Shown in pieces: positions 7,345 through 15,157 of a DNA stretch of 15,690 nucleotides. How positions within the stretch are numbered: position 1 is the stretch's first letter; each line of letters opens with the position of its first letter. Source of the stretch: Alphaproteobacteria bacterium (lineage in GTDB: Bacteria; Pseudomonadota; Alphaproteobacteria; RS24). The notes below the pieces were generated by a model. That model made no database searches. It worked only from the letters and a program-made list of their open reading frames with translations, and was not told where the DNA came from. A program made the position numbers and the translations under genes. The stretch is from NCBI GenBank assembly GCA_009920875.1, contig RFZE01000027.1, forward strand, positions 1 through 15,690, in the 5' to 3' direction.

Positions 7345-9120
7345 ATGCGCCTCGCGACCATATTTTGTGTCCTCATATTCTCCGGTCAAACGGCCTTCGC
7401 GCAGGACCACGCCCTTGCCATGCATGGCGCGCCGCAATTAGCCGCCGATTTCACACATTATAATTATGCCAGCCCCAATGCCTTGCAGGGGCGCACCTTA
7501 AAACAAGCGCAAATCGGCAGTTTTGACAGCCTTAACCCGTTTTCCATTCGCGGTAATGCCGCGAAAAACATTCGTGAACGCGTGTTTGAAAGCTTATTGG
7601 ACCGCCATTATGACGAATCCTTCTCGCTTTATGGCCTGCTGGCGGAGACGGTGACGGCAGCGCCCGATCGGAGCAGCGTTACCTTTACCATTCGCCGACA
7701 AGCCAAATTTGCCGATGGCAAGCCTGTTACCGCAGCCGATGTCGCCTTTACGTGGCAGCTTTTGCGCGGTCAAGGACGCCCCAATCATCGTTATTATTAT
7801 GATCAAGTCGAAACCCTGACGACACCGAACAATCGCACGGTCACCTTTACTTTTAAGCCCTCGCCGCCCGACCGCGAATTACCGCTGATCATCGGACTGA
7901 TGCCAATATTACCCAAACATATTTATGGCGAGCGCGATATTCAGGCCGCCTCGCTTGATTTGCCACTCGGTTCCGGCCCTTATGAAATCGCCGAGGTGAC
8001 ACCGGGAGCGCAAGTGCGATTTGAAAAACGCGCAGACTATTGGGCCGATAATCTGCCGCATAATCGCGGGCGTCATAATTTTGCAGTGATTTTGGAAGAT
8101 TATTACCGCGACGAAGCAACCGCCTTTGAAGCCTTCAAAGCGGGTGACCTCGATATTTGGTTTGAGAGCAATCCGCAACGCTGGACCACCGGCTACAACT
8201 TCCCCGCTGCCAATGATGGCCGCATCGTCAAGGAAAACATCACGCTCGGCACACCGTCCGGTTTACGCGCCTTTGTGATGAACACGCGCCGCCCGCTTTT
8301 GGCCAATCGGGCCTTGCGAAAAGCGATGGATTTGACCTTTGACTTTCAATGGATAAACAAAATTCTCTATGGCGATGTTTTTCGCCGCACCGGAAGCTAT
8401 TTCGGCAATACGGAACTGAGCGCCAGCGACAAACCGATGAGCGATGATGAAGCCGAGCTTTTATCGCGCAGCCTTATTCCGCGCGCCGAGTTGGAGCTTG
8501 GCTATAAAGCGCCTGAAAGTGACGGCACGGGCCGCGACCGCGCCAAACGCTTGGAGGCCATGCAATTATTGGAAAAAGCAGGCTTTCAGATGCGCGGCAA
8601 AAGCCTGTTCAGCCCAAGCGGCGAAAAGGTTGAGTTGGAAATTCTGGTGCAGCGGCGCAGCGATGAGCGTCTCGCTTTGTCATGGCGGCGCATGTTGGCC
8701 GGCATTGGCGTCGATTTGAAAGTGCGGCTTATCGATTCCAGCCAATATCAAAGGCGGCTGCAAAATTTCGATTTTGATTTGACTGCCTATAATTATTACG
8801 CCTCGCTATCGCCGGGTAATGAACAAATATATTATTGGGGCAGCGAAGCGGCCGACACGCCAGGCAGTCGTAATTATGCCGGCATTAAAGACTTCGCCGT
8901 CGATACTGCCGCAACGGCGTTGACCCGCGCTGAATCAAAAGAAGATTTCGTCACGGCGGCGCGCGCGCTTGACCGTGCATTGATGAGCGGCCGCTATTTC
9001 ATTCCGCTCTACCACAATCCCGTGCAATGGGTTGCGCGCTGGCATTTTGTCGAGCATCCGACCCGACATTCTGCCTATGGTGCGCGGCTTGATGCGTGGT
9101 GGATGAACCACGATAATTAA
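7345..9120 (+). CDS. YejA-like extracellular solute-binding protein, family 5
   Basis: This 591-residue periplasmic binding protein has a Sec signal peptide ending near AFA-QD (about residue 19). The mature start HALAMHGAPQLAADFTHYNY resembles YejA-type proteins. The SBP_bac_5 core is clear: SFDSLNPF (58-65), an EVTPGAQVRFEKRADYW-type strand, and late QWVARWHF. YejA-type proteins deliver oligopeptides or peptide-like compounds (microcin C in E. coli) to a YejBEF ABC importer. No permease or ATPase genes are in the window: the next gene is convergent. The ATG lies 3 bases after the acyltransferase stop, with AAAGG about 8 bases upstream, so it belongs to the same transcript. It may work with an importer encoded elsewhere. 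The family is certain; the ligand is unknown. Confidence 0.9.
   Translation: MRLATIFCVLIFSGQTAFAQDHALAMHGAPQLAADFTHYNYASPNALQGRTLKQAQIGSFDSLNPFSIRGNAAKNIRERVFESLLDRHYDESFSLYGLLAETVTAAPDRSSVTFTIRRQAKFADGKPVTAADVAFTWQLLRGQGRPNHRYYYDQVETLTTPNNRTVTFTFKPSPPDRELPLIIGLMPILPKHIYGERDIQAASLDLPLGSGPYEIAEVTPGAQVRFEKRADYWADNLPHNRGRHNFAVILEDYYRDEATAFEAFKAGDLDIWFESNPQRWTTGYNFPAANDGRIVKENITLGTPSGLRAFVMNTRRPLLANRALRKAMDLTFDFQWINKILYGDVFRRTGSYFGNTELSASDKPMSDDEAELLSRSLIPRAELELGYKAPESDGTGRDRAKRLEAMQLLEKAGFQMRGKSLFSPSGEKVELEILVQRRSDERLALSWRRMLAGIGVDLKVRLIDSSQYQRRLQNFDFDLTAYNYYASLSPGNEQIYYWGSEAADTPGSRNYAGIKDFAVDTAATALTRAESKEDFVTAARALDRALMSGRYFIPLYHNPVQWVARWHFVEHPTRHSAYGARLDAWWMNHDN
9095..9112. other. Short hairpin at the convergent gene junction
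   Basis: CGTGGT (9095-9100) and ACCACG (9107-9112) form a perfect 6-base stem with a 6-base loop inside the last codons of the solute-binding protein gene. The two convergent genes leave only three bases between their stop codons, so any terminator must lie within coding sequence. No T-run follows on either strand, so this is at best a weak or factor-assisted terminator. Confidence 0.25.
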
Positions 9121-9123
9121 AAG

Positions 9124-10248
9124 CTAAATCGCGTCCGCCGATTTCAGCTCTTCCAGCACATCACCATCAATGCCCCAATCGGCAAAGGCCGTATCATTAT
9201 GCTCGCCGATTTTCGGCGGCGGGCCCTGAATTTCACTCGGCGTGCCGCTGAAGCGCGGAGCAACATTGGGTTGCTTAATGCCAAAGGCCTCGGTGATGGT
9301 GTCGCGCTCGCGATTGTGCGGATGGTCAAATGCCTCATCCATATCGAGCACCGGCGCATAGCAAATATCCGTGCCCAGCATAATCTCGTCCCACTCGTCA
9401 CGGGTTTTGGTTTTGAAGGCTTCAGCCACTTTGGCTTTCAATTCAGGCCAGGCCGCTTTGTCCATTTGCGCGTCAAAAGCGGCGTCGCCAAAACCGGCTT
9501 TCTCGCGCAGCAGGGCGTAAAATTGCGGCTCAATGGAACCGATGGAAACGAATTTGCCGTCTTTGGTTTCGTAAGTGTCATAAAAATGCGCCGCGCCGTC
9601 GAGCATATTGGCAAAGGGTTTGCTTTCCCAAATCCCCGCCGCTTTCATGCCGAAGAACATGCCCATCAGCGAGGTCGCACCATCGGTCATGGCGCAGTCA
9701 ATCACTTGCCCTTTGCCCGATTTATTGGCCTCAACCAAAGCCGCACAAATGCCCATAGCAAGGTAAAGCGCACCGCCGCCAAAATCACCGACCAGATTGA
9801 GCGGCGGCACCGGCTTATCTTTGCCGATGGCGGCCAGCGCGCCGGTTAAGGCGATGTAGTTAATATCGTGCCCTGCCGCTTGCGACAGCGTGCCGAACTG
9901 CCCCCAGCCGGTCATGCGGCCATAGACGATTTTCGGGTTACGGGCCTGCACGACATCAGGCCCCAAGCCGAGGCGTTCCATCACACCCGGACGGAAACCT
10001 TCTTGAATGACATCGGCCTGCTCGACCAATTTTAGCACCGCTTCAATGGCTTCGGGCTTTTTCAGATCCAGCGCAATCGACTTGCGGCCTCGGCTATTGG
10101 TGTCAGACGGATAACCACCTGCCCCGCCCTTGCGGTCGATGCGGATAATATCGGCACCCATATCCGACAACAGCATGGCGCAGAAAGGCCCCGGGCCGAT
10201 ACCTGCCATTTCAATGATTTTAACGCCGCTTAACGGACCTTTACCCAT
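9124..10248 (-). CDS. CaiB/BaiF family CoA-transferase, alpha-methylacyl-CoA racemase type
   Basis: The protein has 374 residues from the ATG at 10248. The start [20 protein letters not shown] and [14 protein letters not shown] (26-39) are characteristic of alpha-methylacyl-CoA racemases. Racemases of this family use a His/Asp pair plus Glu, and all three are visible: H127 in AAGHDINY, D155 in NLVGDFGGG and E240 in SIEPQF. These enzymes epimerise 2-methylacyl-CoA in branched-chain or sterol side-chain breakdown; some relatives transfer CoA instead. The frame is open to an ATG at 10287, but 10248 has a strong GGGAGG Shine-Dalgarno about 7 bases upstream and matches the family's N-terminus. It lies 60 bases downstream of ntrC on the same strand, so readthrough from that operon is possible. 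It ends tail to tail with the binding-protein gene. Confidence 0.88.
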   Translation of the reverse strand: MGKGPLSGVKIIEMAGIGPGPFCAMLLSDMGADIIRIDRKGGAGGYPSDTNSRGRKSIALDLKKPEAIEAVLKLVEQADVIQEGFRPGVMERLGLGPDVVQARNPKIVYGRMTGWGQFGTLSQAAGHDINYIALTGALAAIGKDKPVPPLNLVGDFGGGALYLAMGICAALVEANKSGKGQVIDCAMTDGATSLMGMFFGMKAAGIWESKPFANMLDGAAHFYDTYETKDGKFVSIGSIEPQFYALLREKAGFGDAAFDAQMDKAAWPELKAKVAEAFKTKTRDEWDEIMLGTDICYAPVLDMDEAFDHPHNRERDTITEAFGIKQPNVAPRFSGTPSEIQGPPPKIGEHNDTAFADWGIDGDVLEELKSADAI

Positions 10249-10252
10249 GATG

Positions 10253-10279
10253 AAACCTCCCAAAATCTGCTGGGAGTTT
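10253..10279 (-). promoter_or_regulatory. Hairpin covering the ribosome binding site of the CoA-transferase gene
   Basis: On the minus strand, CTCCCA (10276-10271) pairs with TGGGAG (10262-10257) around an 8-base loop. With one bulged G, flanking AAA and GTTT can lengthen the stem to about nine pairs. The 3' arm contains the GGGAGG Shine-Dalgarno of the downstream ATG at 10248. The hairpin could limit ribosome access, or be opened by ribosomes starting at the in-frame ATG at 10287. No T-run follows, so it does not look like a terminator. The pairing is visible; the regulatory role is inference. Confidence 0.4.
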
Positions 10280-10308
10280 AACAGCACAGGTCATGTGAGC
10301 AAGACCGT

Positions 10309-11751
10309 TTATTTCTTGCCGCTGCGCACCACTTCAATATTCAAATCACGGATTTTTTTGCGCAGCGTATTGCGGTTTACGCCGAGCAGTTCCGCCGCTT
10401 TAATCTGATTGCCGCGCGTCGCTTCCAAGCACAATTCAATTAACGGCGTTTCAACCTCGCGCATCACGCGCTCATACAACCCATTCGGCGGCAGCGAATT
10501 GCCGTGCCCTTTGAAATAATTGCTGAGATGAAAATGCAAGCTTTCGGTTAGATTATTACCCGCCTGCTGGGTTTGCGGCGCAGCCATATCAGTGTCGCTC
10601 AACTCGAGCCGAACGGCTTCCGCACCAATCACCTCATCAGCATGCAAAGCCGACAAGCGGCGCACTAAATTTTCCAATTCGCGCACATTGCCGGGCCAGC
10701 CATACGCCTTCAGCGCATCAATGGCTTCGCGGTCAAAGCTTTTAACTGACAGGCCTTCATCGGCACCGCGCGCCATAAAATGGCGCACCAGCTCTTCAAT
10801 ATCTTCGAGCCGCTCGCGCAAAGGCGGCAGGCGCAGCGGCACAACATTAAGGCGGAAATAGAGGTCTTCGCGGAACAGCCCCTGGCGAATAAGGCGGCGC
10901 AAATCTTGATGCGTCGCGGCAATCACCCGCACATCGGTTTTAATCGGCTGGCGACCGCCAATGGTTGTGTATTCCCCTTCTTGCAACACGCGCAGCAAGC
11001 GGGTTTGCGTTTCCATCGGCATATCACCGATTTCATCAAGGAATAAGGTGCCGCCTTCGGCTTGGGCAAAGCGGCCATCCATGCGCTGATTGGCACCGGT
11101 GAACGAGCCTTTCTCATGGCCGAATAATTCGCTCTCAATCAGTTCTCGCGGAATCGCAGCCATGTTCAGCGCCACAAATTGCCCGCGCTTGCGCGTGCCG
11201 AAATCGTGCAGCGCCTTGGCGACAAGCTCCTTACCTGTGCCGCTTTCGCCGGTAATCAGAACCGATAAGTCATTTTGTGTCATGCGCGCCACGGCGCGAT
11301 AAATTTCCTGCATGGCGGGTGAGGCCCCGACCAATGGCAACCCGTCTTCATCTCCGGCTTCGGCTTGACGAGTAACGCCATCGCTTGGTGTATCCACGGC
11401 GCGTTGCACCAGTGCCGTCAATTCGCTCAAGTCAAACGGTTTGGGCAGATAATCAAATGCACCCTTTTCCGCCGCCGTAATGGCCGTGCCGAGCGTGTTT
11501 TTAGCGCTGATGACAATAATCGGCAAATCGGGGCGCAGCTTTTTGATGCGCGGAATGACATCGAAAGCGTTTTGGTCGGGCATCATGACATCCGTAATCA
11601 CCACATCTCCCTCGCCATTGCTGACCCATTGCCAAAGTGAAGCCGCCGTATGGCCGGCGCGCACGTCAAAACCGGCGCGCCCCAAAGCCTGCGTCAACAC
11701 CGTGCGAATGGCGCGGTCATCATCAGCAACAAGAACTGTTCCCTTGCTCAT
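10309..11751 (-). CDS. ntrC: Nitrogen regulation response regulator NtrC, sigma-54 activator
   Basis: This 480-residue protein has the full three-domain NtrC layout. The receiver domain (1-120) has the acidic pocket VADDD (8-12), phospho-acceptor D54 in VITDVMMPD, and K104 in LPKPF. The AAA+ domain (about 140-370) has Walker A GESGTGKE (168-175), sigma-54 contact loop GSFTGA (215-220), Walker B LFLDEIGD (236-243) and GWPGNVREL (351-359). The C-terminal Fis-type helix-turn-helix (about 445-472) reads [20 protein letters not shown]. Phosphorylated by NtrB under nitrogen limitation, it activates sigma-54 promoters for nitrogen assimilation. The ATG overlaps the ntrB stop by four bases (ATGA), indicating translational coupling. 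The first Ala of the usual GAFTGA motif is Ser here, a conservative change. Identification is confident from domains plus the dusB-ntrB context. Confidence 0.95.
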   Translation of the reverse strand: MSKGTVLVADDDRAIRTVLTQALGRAGFDVRAGHTAASLWQWVSNGEGDVVITDVMMPDQNAFDVIPRIKKLRPDLPIIVISAKNTLGTAITAAEKGAFDYLPKPFDLSELTALVQRAVDTPSDGVTRQAEAGDEDGLPLVGASPAMQEIYRAVARMTQNDLSVLITGESGTGKELVAKALHDFGTRKRGQFVALNMAAIPRELIESELFGHEKGSFTGANQRMDGRFAQAEGGTLFLDEIGDMPMETQTRLLRVLQEGEYTTIGGRQPIKTDVRVIAATHQDLRRLIRQGLFREDLYFRLNVVPLRLPPLRERLEDIEELVRHFMARGADEGLSVKSFDREAIDALKAYGWPGNVRELENLVRRLSALHADEVIGAEAVRLELSDTDMAAPQTQQAGNNLTESLHFHLSNYFKGHGNSLPPNGLYERVMREVETPLIELCLEATRGNQIKAAELLGVNRNTLRKKIRDLNIEVVRSGKK

Positions 11752-12869
11752 TGCACTTCTCCTTTTACTTCTCCCTCGCTGACCTCATCAATCATGGGCA
11801 ATCGAACACAAAATTCGGTGTGGCCCGGCTCGCTATTGCACTCAATCGTGCCGCCGTGGTCGCCGATAATTTTGGCAACCAAAGCCAGTCCCAATCCGGT
11901 GCCGCTCGATTTGGTGGTGACGAACGGATCAAACAAATGCGCCTTAATGTCTTCGGGCACACCGCTGCCATTATCAATCACGCTAAATTCCATCGGCAGG
12001 CTGACCGGCCGGGCGCGGCCGGGCACGGATAGGCGCACCCCCGGGCGAAATGACGAGGTCAATCTTATCTCGGCCTTATTACCGCTCACCGCTTCGGACG
12101 CGTTTTTGACCAGATTGAGGAAGACTTGCGTCAGCAAATCCTTATTGCCTTTCACTTGTGGCAAAGACGGATCATATTTTTCAACAAAGCGAACATGTTT
12201 GCCAAAGCCGCTGCTCGCCAATAAGCGAACATTTCCCAGCACCGCATGAACATTGACGGGACTGTCAATGTCGGCGTGGGTTTCGGTAAATTGTTCAAAC
12301 TGGTCAACCAAACCGGTGATGCGGTCGGTCTCGCTGCAAATCAAACGGGTCAATTCAACCCCATCAGGGCCGGCATCACCTTCCAGCAATTGCGCTGCAC
12401 CTTTAATGCCGGAAAGCGGGTTTTTAATCTCATGCGCCAACATGGCAGACATGGCCGAAACCGAACGCGCCGCGCCCCTATGGGTCAGTTGTCGGTCAAT
12501 ATGATGCGCGATAGAGCGCGGCTGGACGACAATCAGGGCTTGCCGGTCGCCTTCTTCAAGTTCGGTCGGCGTCACATGCAAATCGACCATGCGACCGTTA
12601 TTTGTGCCGCCAATCTGCGTCGGTGCTGTCAAATCAATGCCATATTCATTAAAGCTCAAATTATTGTCGAGACAACGTTCCACCAGACTGATAACCGGAC
12701 TGCCAAAGGGCAAAACATCGACAATATGCTGGCGACGCAGCACATTCAGACTGGAGCCGAAAAATTCTTGCGCGGCGAAGTTGGCATAGGTGACATGGCG
12801 GTTACTGCCGATGGAAATGACCGGCTGCGGCAATGCATCGAGCAGTAATTTTTCATTGGGCACAATCAT
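11748..12869 (-). CDS. ntrB: Nitrogen regulation sensor histidine kinase/phosphatase NtrB
   Basis: This 373-residue soluble kinase has no membrane segments, as expected of NtrB. An N-terminal PAS domain (about 8-120) begins [14 protein letters not shown]. The dimerisation/phosphotransfer helix contains [20 protein letters not shown] with phospho-acceptor H146. The ATPase domain has the N box [13 protein letters not shown] (249-261), G1 box DNGSGVP (299-305), F box FDPFVTTK (313-320) and G2 box GTGLGLAL (323-330). It phosphorylates or dephosphorylates NtrC according to the nitrogen status signalled by PII proteins. The ATG shares one base with the dusB stop (TGATG), and its own stop overlaps ntrC by four bases, so the three genes should be translated as a coupled unit. 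All catalytic motifs are intact. Confidence 0.95.
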   Translation of the reverse strand: MIVPNEKLLLDALPQPVISIGSNRHVTYANFAAQEFFGSSLNVLRRQHIVDVLPFGSPVISLVERCLDNNLSFNEYGIDLTAPTQIGGTNNGRMVDLHVTPTELEEGDRQALIVVQPRSIAHHIDRQLTHRGAARSVSAMSAMLAHEIKNPLSGIKGAAQLLEGDAGPDGVELTRLICSETDRITGLVDQFEQFTETHADIDSPVNVHAVLGNVRLLASSGFGKHVRFVEKYDPSLPQVKGNKDLLTQVFLNLVKNASEAVSGNKAEIRLTSSFRPGVRLSVPGRARPVSLPMEFSVIDNGSGVPEDIKAHLFDPFVTTKSSGTGLGLALVAKIIGDHGGTIECNSEPGHTEFCVRLPMIDEVSEGEVKGEVQ

Positions 12870-13858
12870 CAGGCGGCCTCGCTGTCAGATATTTCATACA
12901 GGTTTTGCATGCGCTGCATGACCTGTGCAGGGTCTTCCAAGCGACAAATTTCGCCACGATGCGCTTTGCCACCCTCAACGCCGAACAGGCTTTCAATAAA
13001 TCCGGCGATATGTTTACGCGCCACACGCAGGCCAAGCCCTTCGCCATAAAGCGCCAAACAGTCGCCATACCAATCAGCAAATATGCGCCATTGTTGCGCC
13101 GCACATGGGGCTTCAGGCCAAACGCCGGTGTCCAAAAATGTCTCGATTTGCCCAGGCAGCCACGGACGGCCAATAACGGCGCGCCCGATCATAACTCCGG
13201 CAGCGTTGGACGCCGCTAAAGCCGCCGCCGCCGTTTCGCCGTTTACGACATCGCCATTGACAATAACCGGAATTTGCACCGCCTCGACCGTGGCGCGCAC
13301 AGCATGCCAATCGGCTTTACCTTTATAAAATTGGCAACGCGTGCGGCCATGCACGGTAATCATTTGCACACCCAAAGCTTCAGCGCGCTCAGCGATTAAG
13401 GGTGCATTAAGCAGATTGTCATCCCAGCCCAAACGCATTTTCAGCGTGACCGGCTTGCTGCTGCCCTGCACCGTAGCCGCGATAATCGCCTCGGCCAGGG
13501 TTTCATCGCGCATCAAAGCCGAGCCGGACAAACCGCCGGTTACTTGCCGCGACGGACAGCCCATATTGATATCAACGACATCAGCACCGGCAGCGCAGGC
13601 CAGTTTCGCACCTTCGCGCATCCAATGCGGATCACGACCGGCCAACTGAAGAATAAAGGGTGATAGCCCGAACCCCTCGGCGCGGCGCACCACATCGGCA
13701 CGCGATTTGACCAAGTCTTCACTGGCTACCATTTCAGAAACCACAGAAACGCGACTGGCTTTCGCCACCGCTTTGCGAAAAGCGTAATCCGTGACACCCG
13801 ACATCGGTGCCAATAATACGCGCCCCGAAAGCGTTATATCCCCTAGCTGAATGGTCAT
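12869..13858 (-). CDS. dusB: tRNA-dihydrouridine synthase DusB (NifR3)
   Basis: This 329-residue FMN-dependent tRNA-dihydrouridine synthase reduces uridines in the tRNA D-loop region. Landmarks are LLAPMSGVTDYAFRKAV (15-31), the QLAGRDP segment (71-77), VVDINMGCPSRQVTGGLSGS (94-113) with catalytic Cys C101, TVHGRTRCQFYKG with the tRNA-contact arginines, and VNGDV / GVMIGRAVIGRPWL for FMN binding. Its place upstream of ntrB-ntrC is the classic alphaproteobacterial nifR3 arrangement, and it overlaps ntrB by one base. The start is the only reasonable ATG, but no Shine-Dalgarno is visible before it: the upstream bases are A-rich and form one arm of an inverted repeat. Initiation may be leaderless or structure-dependent, which is inference. 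Identification is firm. Confidence 0.94.
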   Translation of the reverse strand: MTIQLGDITLSGRVLLAPMSGVTDYAFRKAVAKASRVSVVSEMVASEDLVKSRADVVRRAEGFGLSPFILQLAGRDPHWMREGAKLACAAGADVVDINMGCPSRQVTGGLSGSALMRDETLAEAIIAATVQGSSKPVTLKMRLGWDDNLLNAPLIAERAEALGVQMITVHGRTRCQFYKGKADWHAVRATVEAVQIPVIVNGDVVNGETAAAALAASNAAGVMIGRAVIGRPWLPGQIETFLDTGVWPEAPCAAQQWRIFADWYGDCLALYGEGLGLRVARKHIAGFIESLFGVEGGKAHRGEICRLEDPAQVMQRMQNLYEISDSEAA

Positions 13859-13859
13859 T

Positions 13860-13898
13860 TTTTAGGCAAAAACCGAAATGTTCACGATGTGCCTAAAA
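13860..13898. repeat. 9-base perfect inverted repeat next to the dusB start
   Basis: TTTTAGGCA (13860-13868) and TGCCTAAAA (13890-13898) are perfect reverse complements separated by 21 bases. In the dusB transcript this would form a hairpin ending one base before the start codon. As DNA it could be a dyad operator. Both readings are inference; the repeat itself is seen directly. Confidence 0.45.
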
Positions 13899-13906
13899 TG
13901 GGTGCA
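13890..13906. promoter_or_regulatory. Partial NtrC-type binding dyad
   Basis: TGCCTAAAATGGGTGCA has the 17-base spacing of the enterobacterial NtrC consensus TGCACY-N5-GGTGCA. The right half (GGTGCA) matches fully and the left half matches only TGC, so 9 of 12 specified bases agree. It lies about 32 bases upstream of dusB, where autoregulation by NtrC would be expected. The left half also belongs to the inverted repeat at 13860-13898, which gives an alternative explanation. Confidence 0.35.
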
Positions 13907-13978
13907 TAACCTTATAAAGGCAAGCAATTTTCTAAAATTCTGTCGCCTTATGCCGCGTCTCAGGCTAGATTAGACGCC

Positions 13979-15157
13979 ATGAATGAACGCTTATCCACAG
14001 TTGCACTGATTGTTGCTGCCGGTCGCGGAAGCCGCGCCGGACAAGGAAAACCTAAGCAATACCGCGACATGCCCGATGGTAGCGGCGGCTCCGTGCTGGC
14101 CCGCAGCATAGCCGCCTTTGCCGATAATGAGGTTATTTCCAGCCTCTGCGTGGCCATTCATAAAAATGATGTAAAGCTTTATGAAAACATAATAAGTAAT
14201 TGTAATAAAAAAGATAAAATAGCCTATGTTTTAGGTGGTGAGGACCGCCAAGCGTCGGTGTTGAACGGTTTACAAGCTTTGGCTGAGGGGCAACCACAGC
14301 GCGTTTTCATTCACGATGCAGCACGCCCTTTCGTGTCACAAGATTTGATTGAACGGTGTTTGGACAATTTCACCGATACAGACGGTGTTATTCCCACCCT
14401 GCCGGTAACGGATACGCTAAAAAAAGCCGAAAATGGCCAGATCACTGAGACAGTACCTCGTGACGGGCTATATCGCGCGCAAACACCGCAATTATTCGAC
14501 TTTGCCAAAATCTTGGAAGCTCATAAAGCCGCCCCGCAAGGAAGCATGACCGATGACGCTGCAGTGGCCGAACGGGCCGGATTGCGCGTGCGTATCATTG
14601 ACGGCGAGACGCAAAACATCAAACTGACGACGGAAGAAGATTTTGCCATGACCTCACCCCTAATTCCGCGCACCGGCTTGGGCTTCGACGTGCATCGCTT
14701 TGGCGACGATGGCAGCGCAGATACCGTTATGCTGTGCGGTGTCGCTATTGGGCATAACCGCGAAATTATCGGCTATAGCGATGCCGATGTCGGGCTGCAC
14801 GCCATTACGGACGCGCTTTTGGGAGCACTTGCTGAGGGCGATATTGGCGACCATTTTCCGCCGTCTGATGCCGCAAATAAAGACCGCGCTTCAGCCGAGT
14901 TTCTGAAACATGCGCTTCACCTTGCCGCCGCCAAACAAGCGCGGCTGACCCATATTGATCTGACGCTGATTTGCGAAGCGCCGAAAATCGGCCCGCATCG
15001 CGCCGCCATGCGCGAAAGGCTGAGCGCCCTGACCGGCTTGCCGCTCTCTGCCGTCTCGGTGAAAGCCACCACCACTGAGGGGCTGGGTTTTAGCGGTCGC
15101 GGTGAAGGCATAGCGGCGCAAGCGACAGCGACAATCTTGCTGCCGGATGGCGCATAA
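13979..15157 (+). CDS. ispDF: Bifunctional IspD/IspF isoprenoid biosynthesis enzyme
   Basis: This 392-residue fusion carries two steps of the non-mevalonate (MEP) pathway. The IspD part (about 1-222, 2-C-methyl-erythritol 4-phosphate cytidylyltransferase) shows ALIVAAGRGSRAGQGKPKQY (9-28), GGEDRQASVLNGL (86-98), FIHDAARPFV (110-119) and VTDTLK (143-148). The IspF part (about 228-392, 2,4-cyclodiphosphate synthase) shows RTGLGFDVHRF with metal ligands D237 and H239, SDADVGLHAITDALLGAL with H274, GDIGDHFPP (287-295) and TTTEGLGF (364-371). Such ispDF fusions are common in alphaproteobacteria; the intermediate step (IspE) is encoded elsewhere. The DNA for IspD residues 61-83 is much more AT-rich than its surroundings. 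The stop shares one base with the pgpA start. It is divergent from dusB-ntrBC across a 120-base gap. Confidence 0.96.
   Translation: MNERLSTVALIVAAGRGSRAGQGKPKQYRDMPDGSGGSVLARSIAAFADNEVISSLCVAIHKNDVKLYENIISNCNKKDKIAYVLGGEDRQASVLNGLQALAEGQPQRVFIHDAARPFVSQDLIERCLDNFTDTDGVIPTLPVTDTLKKAENGQITETVPRDGLYRAQTPQLFDFAKILEAHKAAPQGSMTDDAAVAERAGLRVRIIDGETQNIKLTTEEDFAMTSPLIPRTGLGFDVHRFGDDGSADTVMLCGVAIGHNREIIGYSDADVGLHAITDALLGALAEGDIGDHFPPSDAANKDRASAEFLKHALHLAAAKQARLTHIDLTLICEAPKIGPHRAAMRERLSALTGLPLSAVSVKATTTEGLGFSGRGEGIAAQATATILLPDGA

Larger units (their letters stand above)
13859..13978. promoter_or_regulatory. Divergent promoter gap between dusB-ntrBC and ispDF
   Basis: These 120 AT-rich bases lie between two divergent operons and must carry their promoters. 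I could not assign firm -35/-10 pairs on either strand. Two structures are visible: a 9-base inverted repeat close to the dusB start, and a partial NtrC-type dyad, both listed separately. No clear sigma-54 (TGGCAC-N5-TTGCA) promoter was found. Confidence 0.5.

Noticed and set aside
9199..9849. Long plus-strand open frame (216 codons) opposite the CoA-transferase gene
   Set aside because: It is antisense to a gene with intact catalytic residues and shows no recognisable domain. Long antisense frames are expected from codon bias in this genome.
10249..10287. Thirteen-codon N-terminal extension of the CoA-transferase from the ATG at 10287
   Set aside because: The strong GGGAGG before 10248 and the family's usual N-terminus favour the shorter form. 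It is kept only as part of the leader finding.
12246..12848. Plus-strand open frame (200 codons) opposite ntrB
   Set aside because: It lies fully within ntrB, whose kinase motifs are complete, and has no upstream ribosome site of note.
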